Shown: positions 1 to 6,846 of the stretch, one piece after another
Position numbering within the stretch: position 1 is the stretch's first letter
Layout: each line of letters begins with the position of its first letter
DNA from: Lachnospiraceae bacterium
GTDB lineage: Bacteria; Bacillota; Clostridia; Lachnospirales; Lachnospiraceae
NCBI GenBank assembly: GCA_017444545.1
Contig: JAFSWJ010000116.1
Span: forward strand, 1-7,260
DNA: 7,260 nucleotides
Reading direction: 5' to 3'
Made by a program: the position numbers and the translations under genes
The notes under the pieces: model-generated
Told to the model about the DNA's origin: nothing
Seen by the model: only the letters and a program-made list of their open reading frames with translations
The model's database searches: none

Positions 1-562
1 ATGGTTTATGAACGACATCCTGATAACCAATGTTTTCGTGGGTGTGGAAGGAAAGATCACCTATTATATGATTTGAAACAACTCTTTATTCTTTATGCCC
101 TACCTGATGGGTGAGCGTTCTCCGTACAACAACCCCAGCGCCCGTGCTGCTTTCATCGGAATGTCCATGGATTCAAGCCGTACGGATATGATACAGGCAG
201 TCATGGAGGGTATATCCTTTGGTATCAGGGATTCCTTTGAGGTTGCAAGAGACCTTGGCATAGATGTGAAACGAACCAGGATCTGCGGCGGCGGATCAAA
301 GGGGGATCTGGCAAAAAAGATGATGGCTGCCATCCTCAATATAGAAGTAGATGTTCCCGAAAACGAGCAGGGACCTTCCATGGGAGGCGCGATGCTTGCT
401 GCGGTTGCCTGCGGTGAATACGCAAGTGTAAAGGAGGCCTGCGACAAGATCGTAAAGATCAGCAAGACCGTGAGCCCCGATCCTGCCATAGCAGCCCGCT
501 ACGAAGAAAAATACAAGAGGTACAGACAGCTGTATCCTCTCCTCAAAGACTGGTACATCTGA
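1..562 (+). pseudogene. xylB: Xylulokinase (FGGY kinase) C-terminal part, interrupted by an in-frame TGA
   Basis: This is the C-terminal FGGY_C domain of a xylulokinase-like sugar kinase, which phosphorylates D-xylulose to xylulose 5-phosphate in the cytoplasm. The reading frame enters from outside the window at base 2 with WFMNDIL. It reads through typical family blocks: FMPYLMGERSPYNNP (from base 92), AFIGM, EGISFGIRDS, the ATP-site loop CGGGSK and the GGAMLAA helix. It stops at TGA 560-562. Homology runs unbroken across 74-76, but that codon is TGA where the family normally has Gly (MIG-NN becomes MI-stop-NN), with no change in length. Neighbouring codons also look altered, for example Tyr-Tyr where acidic residues are usual. 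A restart at ATG 95 would have no visible ribosome site and would lack the sugar-binding half, so a standalone short gene is unlikely. The call is a pseudogene or a sequencing error near a contig end. The family is clear; specificity for xylulose over a related sugar is inferred. Confidence 0.75.
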
Positions 563-567
563 ATCTG

Positions 568-609
568 AAAAAAGTGGGACAGGGGACGTTTCTCTGTCCC
601 ACTTTTTTT
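568..609 (+). terminator. Intrinsic terminator of the xylulokinase gene, formed by the left REP-like hairpin
   Basis: The stem AAAAAAGTGGGACAG (568-582) pairs perfectly with CTGTCCCACTTTTTT (594-608) around an 11-nt loop, and a run of seven T begins at 603. It lies 5 bp after the stop codon at 562. The A-tract on the left and T-tract on the right would let it work in both directions. The same hairpin forms the left end of the 574-858 foldback element. Confidence 0.88.
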
Positions 610-616
610 CAAATAC

Positions 617-809
617 CGGCCGGCAACATATATGTTTTGTGAACAATAAGCTGGAAGTTCTTAGCAAACCGGAGTCTGATAAATTTTGGAGTACGCCGGC
701 TGCACGTGATCTGTACGTGCAGAACGGGGCCTCCAAAATTTGGTTTATCAGACGAACGGTGAGCTTAGAACTGTCCGAGCCGTGAACAAAACATATATGT
801 TGACGGCCG
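617..809. repeat. Internal inverted-repeat arms of the foldback element
   Basis: The strongest arm pair is CGGCCG-N-CAACATATATGTTTTGT at 617-640 against its complement at 786-809, with one G/A mismatch (623 against 803). Next inward, AGTTCTTAGC (656-665) faces GCTTAGAACT (763-772). Then GTCTGATAAA (674-683) faces TTTATCAGAC (744-753), and AAATTTTGGAG (681-691) faces CTCCAAAATTT (731-741); the AAA is shared, leaving a few bulged bases on the right arm. At the centre, CTGCACGT (700-707) and ACGTGCAG (715-722) enclose a 7-nt loop. Roughly 641-655 and 692-699 are poorly matched internal loops. As single-stranded DNA or RNA this could fold into one stem of about 190 nt. The mismatches seen are not G-U pairs, so the sequence gives no clear sign of selection on an RNA fold. 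Confidence 0.8.
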
Positions 810-825
810 CAATATGTGTTTACAT

Positions 826-857
826 AAAAATGGGACAGAGAAACGTCCCCTGTCCCA
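826..857 (-). terminator. Intrinsic terminator of the minus-strand operon, formed by the right REP-like hairpin
   Basis: Read on the minus strand, TGGGACAG (857-850) pairs with CTGTCCCA (838-831) around an 11-nt loop, followed directly by TTTTT (830-826). It lies 8 bp beyond the stop codon of the HD-GYP gene (866-868), so it should end the pilus and c-di-GMP operon transcript. It is the inverted copy of the hairpin that terminates the convergent kinase gene. Confidence 0.85.
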
Positions 858-865
858 CACACTTG

Positions 866-2125
866 TTATTTTTTTAAGGTGCCCTTGATGCTCTGATATT
901 GTTTGTTCAGGGTACTCCAGTTGACCGTGATCTCCTTTGTACGCTTCTGTACAACAGCCATGATGTCATCATAGTTATTCACAAAAGCCATCACAACGCC
1001 CCTGTGGAACCGGTTGTGATCCACCTCATTCTTCAGGATGGAGATCACCGCCTCCTTTCCTCTGGGCTCATGGTACGGCCTCTTGCAGGTCAGACCCGTC
1101 ACGGTATCTGCCACCTGAAGTATCCTCATTGGCATGTTGAGAGCTGTATACTCAAGATGATTCGGATATCCCGAACCGTCTCCCCTTTCATGGTGGGCAA
1201 GTACCACATCCGCCACCCTGTCATTTACTCTTCCCCGAAGCAGATTGTCCGTCACCTCGACATGTCTTCTCATGACCTCGATCTCATCGGGCGTGAGCTT
1301 TCTGGGTGCCTCTATGATCTCGGTCGGAACCGTCAGCATTCCCACATCATGAAGTATGGATGCATAATAAAGAACATTCTTGTCCTCATCACTTATCTCG
1401 CTGATACGTTCAGCTATCTCCATAGCCACACAGGTTGAGGTCACTGTGTTTATGACATTCATCTCATCCCTGAAGCCCGAAATATACATCAAAAGCTCGA
1501 TGAATTTATTTTTTTCACCGTCTGAAAGCATCATGCTCTCAAATACTTCATCCAGCTCTTCCTTGTATTTCCCGCTCTTGAGTTTATCAAAGATATCAAA
1601 TCTTTTCTGAGCCTGGGCGCAAAGTTCAAAGCATTCCTGTGAATACTTCGTTCCGATATAATTTTTCAACCTGAGATAGTCAAATTTTGAGCCTATGGAA
1701 TTGTTGTAGATATCCACAACATTCGCAAGATTCAGGTAGTTTGCGATGTTTTTGTTTTCAAGCTTCACATCCTCAAGCTGCCTGTAGTCTATATGATGAT
1801 ACATGAGTATCTTTGACCTCTCATCTCCGAGAGGAGACAGATACTTCATGAAAAGAGAACCGTAGATCGAATGCGGCATGACATTGGTCATATCAAAGGT
1901 CAGGACATCCGAATCCGCATCCACCTTGAACGCTCCTATATCGTGGAGCATTCCCAGAAGCGCAAATTCAGCAAGCTCATAGTCTTCATATCTGTCCTCA
2001 CACCTGAGCATACAATAGAGGATATATCCGACTCTGGAGCTGTGATCCATTATCTTTCTGTTAATGAGTCTGAGGATCTCTCTGCAAAGAACACAGATAT
2101 CCCTGCTTCTGACTATCTCCAACAT
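866..2125 (-). CDS. Tandem HD / HD-GYP domain protein, putative c-di-GMP phosphodiesterase
   Basis: This is a soluble 419-residue protein with no signal peptide or membrane segment. The C-terminal half (about 220-390) is an HD-GYP domain: HD 259-260, KLTPDE followed by H288, the signature HHERGDGSGYP at 311-321, and the metal-site VAD ending at D340. HD-GYP enzymes hydrolyse c-di-GMP at a two- or three-metal centre. Two departures are visible: the usual HDxGK reads HDVGM (Met263), and the early His of HSxRV seems replaced by Thr/Ser near 227-231. The N-terminal half (about 24-145) looks like a second, diverged copy. It keeps H28 in HSSRV, HDIG 61-64, H85 and HH 110-111, but has no GYP motif and has Asn135 where the last metal Asp would be. 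The start at 2125 has GAGAGGGCGGG just upstream. It lies 35 bp after the GGDEF gene and is the last gene of the operon. The family call is secure; catalytic activity is uncertain. Confidence 0.88.
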   Translation of the reverse strand: MLEIVRSRDICVLCREILRLINRKIMDHSSRVGYILYCMLRCEDRYEDYELAEFALLGMLHDIGAFKVDADSDVLTFDMTNVMPHSIYGSLFMKYLSPLGDERSKILMYHHIDYRQLEDVKLENKNIANYLNLANVVDIYNNSIGSKFDYLRLKNYIGTKYSQECFELCAQAQKRFDIFDKLKSGKYKEELDEVFESMMLSDGEKNKFIELLMYISGFRDEMNVINTVTSTCVAMEIAERISEISDEDKNVLYYASILHDVGMLTVPTEIIEAPRKLTPDEIEVMRRHVEVTDNLLRGRVNDRVADVVLAHHERGDGSGYPNHLEYTALNMPMRILQVADTVTGLTCKRPYHEPRGKEAVISILKNEVDHNRFHRGVVMAFVNNYDDIMAVVQKRTKEITVNWSTLNKQYQSIKGTLKK

Positions 2126-2160
2126 CCCGCCCTCTCAAGCACTGTCAGACACAGACTGTA

Positions 2161-3795
2161 CTATGCCTGCATCTTTTTCTTGTTCCTCTGCATGACCTGC
2201 TCGGCGCGCTCGTATACCTCTCCGAAGCTCTTGTCGCTTTCTCTGTCGTAGGTTGCCTCTCCTGCTGCAACACTGTAGCCTGTTCCAAATATCTTTTCAT
2301 CCTCATTGCTTCTTTTTTCGATGGACGACATCAGATTTTCTATGAGGATGTCTGCATCCACATCATTTATGATGGCACAGAACCTGTCTCCTTCTATCCT
2401 GTAGAGCGGAAAACCCACAAAGGTCTCCCTCATGGACTGCACGACCCTGCTGATCACCTCGTCGCCTCTCTTGCGTCCCACCTTCTCATTGATCCCGTTC
2501 ATATTATTGATATCAACGGAAACTATGGAAAATGCCGCCCTGCCCATTTTGATCTCACTCTCTATGACATCCTTTGTTATGGTGAATGCAGCCTTGTTGT
2601 TCAGGCCTGTGAGCTCATCTGTGTATGCCAGAGAATGAAAATGATAGAAATAACTCCTCATCATGGCAGTCATGTTGTTGAAGGTTCCGGAAAGCTGGCC
2701 GAATTCATCATCTCCAAGATATTCCAGCTTCACATCAAGATTTCCCTTAGTAACCTGCTCGGAGGCCTCAGTCAGCTCCCTCAAAGGCTTCAATGCCACC
2801 TTCACAACATTATAAACAAGGATCAGCGAAATGAGCATCACTATCACGCTGAAAAGGATCGCATATCCCAGAACTGTCGTCCTCAGGGAATTGATCTCGT
2901 CAACAGGTGCAGTCAGACACAAAGTCATCCCGTTCTCAAGCCTTGTTGCGATCAGTCTCATGGGCTTGACGGATGAGGCATACTCAACCGGCTTCTCTCT
3001 TTGAAGCGAATCCTTCATCGCCTGCAGCAATATCAATGTCTCATTGTCAAAGAGATCCCTGTCCAGACCGTTTGAGGCATCCCTCGCATAAACGATATTG
3101 TCCTCAGCATCAAAAAGTACGGCAGATCCGGTCTCATATATCCTGATCTTTTCGGCACAGTCACGGAAGCTTTCAACCTCCATATCCATTCCGACCACGC
3201 CCATGAACTCCCCATCCTCATAGACAGGAGTGATATATGATATCATCTCTATTCCCATATTGTCATTTCTGTAGGGTCCTATCCAGACCGGAGATTTGGA
3301 TCTTTGCGGGATATAATACCAGCCGACATGATTGAGATCATTTTTGTCATATGCGGAAATATCAGTAAGAGTCAGCTTTTCAAAGGATCCTTCCGGATTT
3401 TTCCGGTAGAGAAAGCCCAACGGCTCCTCTTTGACATCATCTGAAAACCGGAAATAAACTGCAGTGGCAGCTTCTGCGGAGGATGCCTCGACAAGAGCCA
3501 TATCCTTTACCCTTTCCAGATATTCTTCCCTGAAGGAAGGGTCGGAAACCTTTGCGGCATCCCTGTCAAGTTCCTTTTTTGCAAAATAATAGGTGTTGTC
3601 AAGACTTCTGCTGACATCATCCATCACTGATTCGATATCTTCTTTTTTCTCTTCGATGATCAGTTCCATGATCCTGTCGTTATCCCTGTTACTGATATCA
3701 TTGATCCCGACATATGAAACTATGATCAGCATGGTGGAAATGATAATGGAGAAGATGAAAAAAATCCCCGCTATCATGGTATGTATAGACTTCAT
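2161..3795 (-). CDS. Membrane dCache-HAMP-GGDEF protein with a degenerate active site
   Basis: This 544-residue inner-membrane sensor of the diguanylate cyclase family has one membrane helix at about 7-30, an extracytoplasmic dCache-like sensor at about 35-300 (conserved-looking stretch GWYYIPQRSKSPVWIGPY), a second helix at about 307-332, a HAMP linker to about 385 and a GGDEF domain from about 390 (LTGLNNKAAF) to the end. Active cyclases make c-di-GMP from two GTP. Here the first metal Asp (D428), the guanine-contacting Asn and Asp (N436, D445) and the signature Asp (D470) are present. The signature itself is EGDRF (468-472), losing the first Gly and the Glu. No RxxD inhibitory site precedes it. 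It may be a weak cyclase, a GTP or c-di-GMP sensor, or a non-enzymatic partner. The start at 3795 sits behind AAAGGCGGG and gives a clean N-terminal helix. The sensor's ligand cannot be read from the sequence. It lies between the RNase H and HD-GYP genes. Confidence 0.9.
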   Translation of the reverse strand: MKSIHTMIAGIFFIFSIIISTMLIIVSYVGINDISNRDNDRIMELIIEEKKEDIESVMDDVSRSLDNTYYFAKKELDRDAAKVSDPSFREEYLERVKDMALVEASSAEAATAVYFRFSDDVKEEPLGFLYRKNPEGSFEKLTLTDISAYDKNDLNHVGWYYIPQRSKSPVWIGPYRNDNMGIEMISYITPVYEDGEFMGVVGMDMEVESFRDCAEKIRIYETGSAVLFDAEDNIVYARDASNGLDRDLFDNETLILLQAMKDSLQREKPVEYASSVKPMRLIATRLENGMTLCLTAPVDEINSLRTTVLGYAILFSVIVMLISLILVYNVVKVALKPLRELTEASEQVTKGNLDVKLEYLGDDEFGQLSGTFNNMTAMMRSYFYHFHSLAYTDELTGLNNKAAFTITKDVIESEIKMGRAAFSIVSVDINNMNGINEKVGRKRGDEVISRVVQSMRETFVGFPLYRIEGDRFCAIINDVDADILIENLMSSIEKRSNEDEKIFGTGYSVAAGEATYDRESDKSFGEVYERAEQVMQRNKKKMQA

Positions 3796-3832
3796 CCCAA
3801 TCCCGCCTTTTTTCTGTCTGTTGCCGCAGCGA

Positions 3833-4528
3833 TCACCGGTGCTTTTCCTCTGACGTCCCTGCCGCAGCCTTTTTTGCCAGAATATCCGCCTCCTCGTTCA
3901 GTGTAACTCCCGTATGGGAATTCACCTTGAAAAAACTGATCTTTATATCCTTTTCACTTTCCCTGATAAAAGCCTTGTAGGCTTTTGTGATATCTTTGTT
4001 TGCCTTCCAGCTGTCCGTTGCCCACTTCTCGATACCGGTGTAATCATAATAGACAGCTATCTTTTTCTTTCCGGATCCTATTGCTCTTTTTACCGCAGCC
4101 TTCACGCCCTCAAGTTCTGCCGCGACATTTCTCAGGGCTATGAAATCCTCACTGTAGTCCCTGTCAAAATGTCCGGAGAGTTCCTCTCTTTTTCCGTCAG
4201 AAAAAAGTAGGATGGCTCCAAATCCCGAGCATTCGTTTGCGGCATCAAAGCTGCCGTCCACAAAAGCGATGACCTCGTCATCTTCCATAGAATCGATCTT
4301 TTCCCGGATCCGGTCATTTATCTCTTCTTTTTCCGGATCATTTGCAAAACGTCCTGTCCCTGAAGATCCGTCATGATCTGCTATAAAAGCCGCCGCTTCC
4401 CTGACAGAGGGGAAAGACTTGTAGACAGCGCCTTTCACGCCGTCCACAACAGCCTTGCATTCCTCCCAGGAGTAATATATACCGGGTCTTTTTCCGACCG
4501 CGACGGCATAGTATTTCTGCTTTGACAT
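3833..4528 (-). CDS. rnhA: Ribonuclease H1 with N-terminal RNA:DNA hybrid-binding domain
   Basis: This is a 231-residue cytoplasmic enzyme that cuts the RNA strand of RNA:DNA hybrids (R-loops, primer remnants). Residues 5-50 (KYYAVAVGKRPGIYYSWEEC) form the small hybrid-binding domain also known from eukaryotic RNase H1 and caulimovirus protein VI. An acidic linker leads to the catalytic RNase H fold at about 85-222. The four metal-binding carboxylates can be placed: D91 in FVDGSFD, E138 in RNVAAE, D162 in YYDYTG and D215 in NEEAD. The flexible-loop His is H205 in NSHTG, so the enzyme looks intact. The length suits the two-domain bacterial form. The start at 4528 follows the pilC stop by 3 bp (TGA-TCG-ATG) with no strong ribosome site, which suggests translational coupling. 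It ends 37 bp before the GGDEF gene. Its place inside a pilus operon is probably co-transcription without a shared function. Confidence 0.93.
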   Translation of the reverse strand: MSKQKYYAVAVGKRPGIYYSWEECKAVVDGVKGAVYKSFPSVREAAAFIADHDGSSGTGRFANDPEKEEINDRIREKIDSMEDDEVIAFVDGSFDAANECSGFGAILLFSDGKREELSGHFDRDYSEDFIALRNVAAELEGVKAAVKRAIGSGKKKIAVYYDYTGIEKWATDSWKANKDITKAYKAFIRESEKDIKISFFKVNSHTGVTLNEEADILAKKAAAGTSEEKHR

Positions 4529-4531
4529 CGA

Positions 4532-5746
4532 TCAAAGGTTGTCCATTCCCTGATACATCTTGAGCATCGGAGCCATGACCGCACCGATCAGAATACCGAC
4601 GACACCGGCCAGGACCAGGATGATGAGCGGTTCCATGACTGCCATCATACTCTCGGTAGCCATCTCGACCTCTTCCTCAAAGTAGTCGGCAAGCTTTGTG
4701 AGCAGTCCCTCGACATCACCGGATTCCTCGCCGATACGGATCATATGATGCACCATGGGCGGGAACTGCCTGCTTCTCTCAATAGGTGATGAAAGGGATG
4801 TACCCTGTACTATATCCTCCCTGCAGTCAAGGACTGCATCCTTTATTATCACGTTTGTCAGCGTTCCTGAAGTGATCTCAAGCGCATCCGGCATTGAGAT
4901 ACCTGCCGCAAGCATGGTACTGAGGGTTCTTGCAAAACGGGCAGCTGCACTCTTTTGCTGCAAAGGTCCAGTCAGTTTGTTGTGCAGCAGCAGATTGTCC
5001 ACTATGTGTCTGCCGGTATTGGAGCCGTAAAACAGCTTGAAACCGACGACTATAGCGACAACTATGGCTATCAGTATATACCAGTAGCCTATAATAAAAT
5101 CGCTGGCCTTCATAACCGCTTTTGTGATGCCGGGCAGATCCATCTCCATGTCCGCAAACATCTCTGCATAGCTTGGGATGACAAAAGTCAGCATGACCAC
5201 AACGACTCCGATGGCAACGAGCATGACTATGACAGGATAGATCATCGCTTTCTTTACCGTCGCTGCAAGCTTTGCATCCTTTTCAAACTGGGTAGCCATC
5301 CTCTCAAAAGCAATATCAAGTGAACCTGACGATTCACCGGCTCTGATCATATGGATCAAAAGAGGCGGAAATATCTTTTTCTGCTCTTCCATGGAGTCAG
5401 AGAGAGTCTCTCCTTTTTCAACAGATATCTGTGTCTGCTTTATGGCTTTTGCAAGCTTCACATTTTCAGTCTGTTCACCAAGCATGTTCAGAGCATCTAT
5501 GATGGTGACACCTGCCTGGGTCATGGACACGAACTGGCGGCAGAATACCGAAAAATCTCTGGGCTTGGGTTTGCCTCCAAAATCAATGTTTATATCCTGG
5601 TTCAGGATTCCCTGCTCGTTTACCTCGAGAACGGTCAGTCCCTGACCGGTAAGCTTCTGGTGAACCTGACCCGGATTGTCGGCAACCATGCTGCCCTTCA
5701 TTTCCTTTCCGGACGCATCGATCGCTACATAACCATATGATGCCAT
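4532..5746 (-). CDS. pilC: Type IV pilus inner-membrane platform protein PilC (GspF family)
   Basis: PilC is the inner-membrane platform on which the pilus motor ATPases act to add or remove pilin subunits. The 404 residues show the family layout. An N-terminal leader with YGYVAIDASGKEMKG is followed by a first T2SSF repeat (about 65-190: FCRQFVSMTQAGV, MIRAGESSGSLD) and a second (about 268-392: FARTLSTMLAAGI, MIRIGEESGDVEG). Membrane helices lie at about 169-191, 219-240 and 369-395. The two repeats carry the same AGE/GEESG signature, as expected. Length is normal. The start at 5746 has a strong GGAGGA site 8 bp upstream, lying between the pilT stop and this gene. The gap to pilT is 16 bp and to the RNase H gene 3 bp. 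GspF of a type II secretion system is the alternative, but the adjacent PilT favours a pilus. Confidence 0.95.
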   Translation of the reverse strand: MASYGYVAIDASGKEMKGSMVADNPGQVHQKLTGQGLTVLEVNEQGILNQDINIDFGGKPKPRDFSVFCRQFVSMTQAGVTIIDALNMLGEQTENVKLAKAIKQTQISVEKGETLSDSMEEQKKIFPPLLIHMIRAGESSGSLDIAFERMATQFEKDAKLAATVKKAMIYPVIVMLVAIGVVVVMLTFVIPSYAEMFADMEMDLPGITKAVMKASDFIIGYWYILIAIVVAIVVGFKLFYGSNTGRHIVDNLLLHNKLTGPLQQKSAAARFARTLSTMLAAGISMPDALEITSGTLTNVIIKDAVLDCREDIVQGTSLSSPIERSRQFPPMVHHMIRIGEESGDVEGLLTKLADYFEEEVEMATESMMAVMEPLIILVLAGVVGILIGAVMAPMLKMYQGMDNL

Positions 5747-5762
5747 TATCTCATTCCTCCTG

Positions 5763-6827
5763 TTATATTACTTTTCTTGAAAGGTACTGGTAATCCTGGG
5801 CAAAGGTGAGTGCTGTCTCACCGGAGATCTTTCTCTTTGCATACAGCTCATAGAGCGAGTCATCCATTGTGATCATACCCATCTTTCTGTTTGTCTGCAT
5901 CATGGAAGGGATCTGGAAGGTCTTTCCTTCACGTATCAGGTTTCTGATAGCGGGATTTGCAACCATTACCTCAAAGGCAGCACATCGTCCGCCATCCTTT
6001 CCGGACATGGGCATGAGCTGCTGGGAAACAACGCACTCCAGAACCGTTGCAAGCTGGATCCTGATCTGCTCCTGCTGGTGAGGCGGGAAGACGTCAACTA
6101 TACGGTCGATCGTAGCTGCAGCTCCGATGGTATGCAGGGTCGAGAACACAAGGTGTCCTGTCTCCGCCGCGGTCACCGCCGTTGCGATGGTGTCCAGATC
6201 TCTCATCTCTCCGAGGAGGATGATATCCGGATCCTGACGGAGCGCTGCACGAAGTGCCTGTGCGTAGCTTTGCGTATCAAGTCCTATCTCTCTCTGGACA
6301 ACTACAGCTGTCTGTGATTTGTGAAGATACTCTATAGGATCCTCGAGCGTTATGATGTGGACCGGTTTTTCCTGATTGATGACGTTGATCAGAGAAGCAA
6401 GAGTGGTGGATTTTCCCGATCCTGTGGGACCTGTTACCAGAACAAGTCCTCTCTTTTTGCCGGTCATTTCCACAACCGCTTCAGGTATCGAAAGCTTCTC
6501 GGGGTCAGGTATGTCAAATGGCAGGAGTCTCAATGCTGCAGCATAGGTACCCCTCTGTTTGAATACGTTCAGACGGAATCTTCCGACTGATGCAAGGGAA
6601 TAGGCGAAGTCTATCTCTCCTTCCTTGTCAAGTTCGGCTCTCTGTTTGTCGTTCATGATGGGGTCAAACATTTTTTTGACATCCTCAGGTTTCAGGACAT
6701 GCTCGTCCATTTCAACCAGATCTCCGTCCACCCTTATCATTATGGGTCTTCCGACCGAGTAGTGCACGTCGGAGGCTTTCATCTCCATTGATCTTTTCAG
6801 CGACTGGTCAAGGGTTAATACTGCCAT
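5763..6827 (-). CDS. pilT: Type IV pilus retraction ATPase PilT
   Basis: PilT is a hexameric cytoplasmic ATPase that powers pilus retraction and so twitching motility or DNA uptake. The 354 residues include a PAS-like N-terminal domain (about 1-100, with RFRLNVFKQRG) and a RecA-like motor. Walker A is GPTGSGKST at 133-141, the Asp box ITLEDPIEY at about 159-167, Walker B DIILLGEMRD at 201-210 with E207, and the His box GHLVFSTLHT at 224-233. The PilT-specific AIRNLIREGKT motif is present at about 293-303, as is the downstream MQTNRKMGMITMD segment. Together these mark it as a retraction ATPase and not PilB. The start at 6827 has AGGAG 8 bp upstream. It follows the pilB stop by 19 bp. All catalytic motifs look intact. 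PilU-type paralogues are a less likely reading because this copy sits between pilB and pilC. Confidence 0.96.
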   Translation of the reverse strand: MAVLTLDQSLKRSMEMKASDVHYSVGRPIMIRVDGDLVEMDEHVLKPEDVKKMFDPIMNDKQRAELDKEGEIDFAYSLASVGRFRLNVFKQRGTYAAALRLLPFDIPDPEKLSIPEAVVEMTGKKRGLVLVTGPTGSGKSTTLASLINVINQEKPVHIITLEDPIEYLHKSQTAVVVQREIGLDTQSYAQALRAALRQDPDIILLGEMRDLDTIATAVTAAETGHLVFSTLHTIGAAATIDRIVDVFPPHQQEQIRIQLATVLECVVSQQLMPMSGKDGGRCAAFEVMVANPAIRNLIREGKTFQIPSMMQTNRKMGMITMDDSLYELYAKRKISGETALTFAQDYQYLSRKVI

Positions 6828-6846
6828 TTTTTACTCTCCTCTCATT

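Larger units (their letters stand above)
574..858. mobile_element. 285-bp REP/MITE-like foldback element with 28-bp perfect inverted ends
   Basis: Bases 574-601 and 831-858 are exact reverse complements over 28 bp. Each end is itself a hairpin with stem GTGGGACAG / CTGTCCCA and loop GGGACGTTTCT. Between them lie further matched inverted blocks in mirror order: 617-640 with 786-809 (23 of 24), 656-665 with 763-772 (9 of 10), 674-691 with 731-753 (two perfect sub-blocks with a small bulge) and an apex hairpin at 700-722. No transposase is encoded and no plausible target-site duplication flanks it. The ends resemble REP sequences mobilised in trans by REP-associated Y1 tyrosine transposases (RAYT, IS200/IS605-related), which do not create duplications; that link is from memory of the family style. 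Other possibilities are a non-autonomous MITE or a gene for a structured RNA. The element fills the whole gap between two convergent genes. Confidence 0.72.

Noticed and set aside
74..76. TGA read as glycine or selenocysteine
   Set aside because: Some bacteria (SR1, Gracilibacteria) read TGA as Gly, and the position is a Gly in the family. However, TGA is a genuine stop at the ends of this kinase, pilC and rnhA in the same window, and the gene set is clostridial. There is no reason for Sec in this enzyme and no SECIS-like hairpin was noted directly after it.
1..114. Open frame starting at ATG 1 on the plus strand
   Set aside because: It is out of frame with the kinase homology, has only 37 codons and shows no known motif.
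95..562. A separate short gene starting at ATG 95
   Set aside because: The kinase homology continues upstream in the same frame with no gap, there is no ribosome site before ATG 95, and half a kinase domain would not be functional.
296..862. Minus-strand open frame of 188 codons across the kinase tail and the foldback element
   Set aside because: It is antisense to a clear FGGY kinase domain and runs through palindromic non-coding sequence. The translation has no recognisable domain and no good ribosome site.
563..865. A c-di-GMP riboswitch (GEMM) or other known riboswitch in the only long intergenic gap
   Set aside because: The gap is 3' of both flanking genes, the structure is a symmetrical foldback and no GEMM-like conserved bases were recognised. 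The other gaps are at most 37 bp and too short.
899..1438. Plus-strand open frames opposite the HD-GYP, GGDEF, pilC and pilT genes (for example 899-1438, 1871-2251, 4955-5323, 5351-5740)
   Set aside because: All are antisense shadows of well-supported genes, with translations that lack domains and have irregular composition.
2126..2160. Possible terminator between the GGDEF and HD-GYP genes
   Set aside because: Only weak imperfect pairing around CAGTCTG and CAGAC is possible and no T-run follows, so the two genes are taken as co-transcribed.
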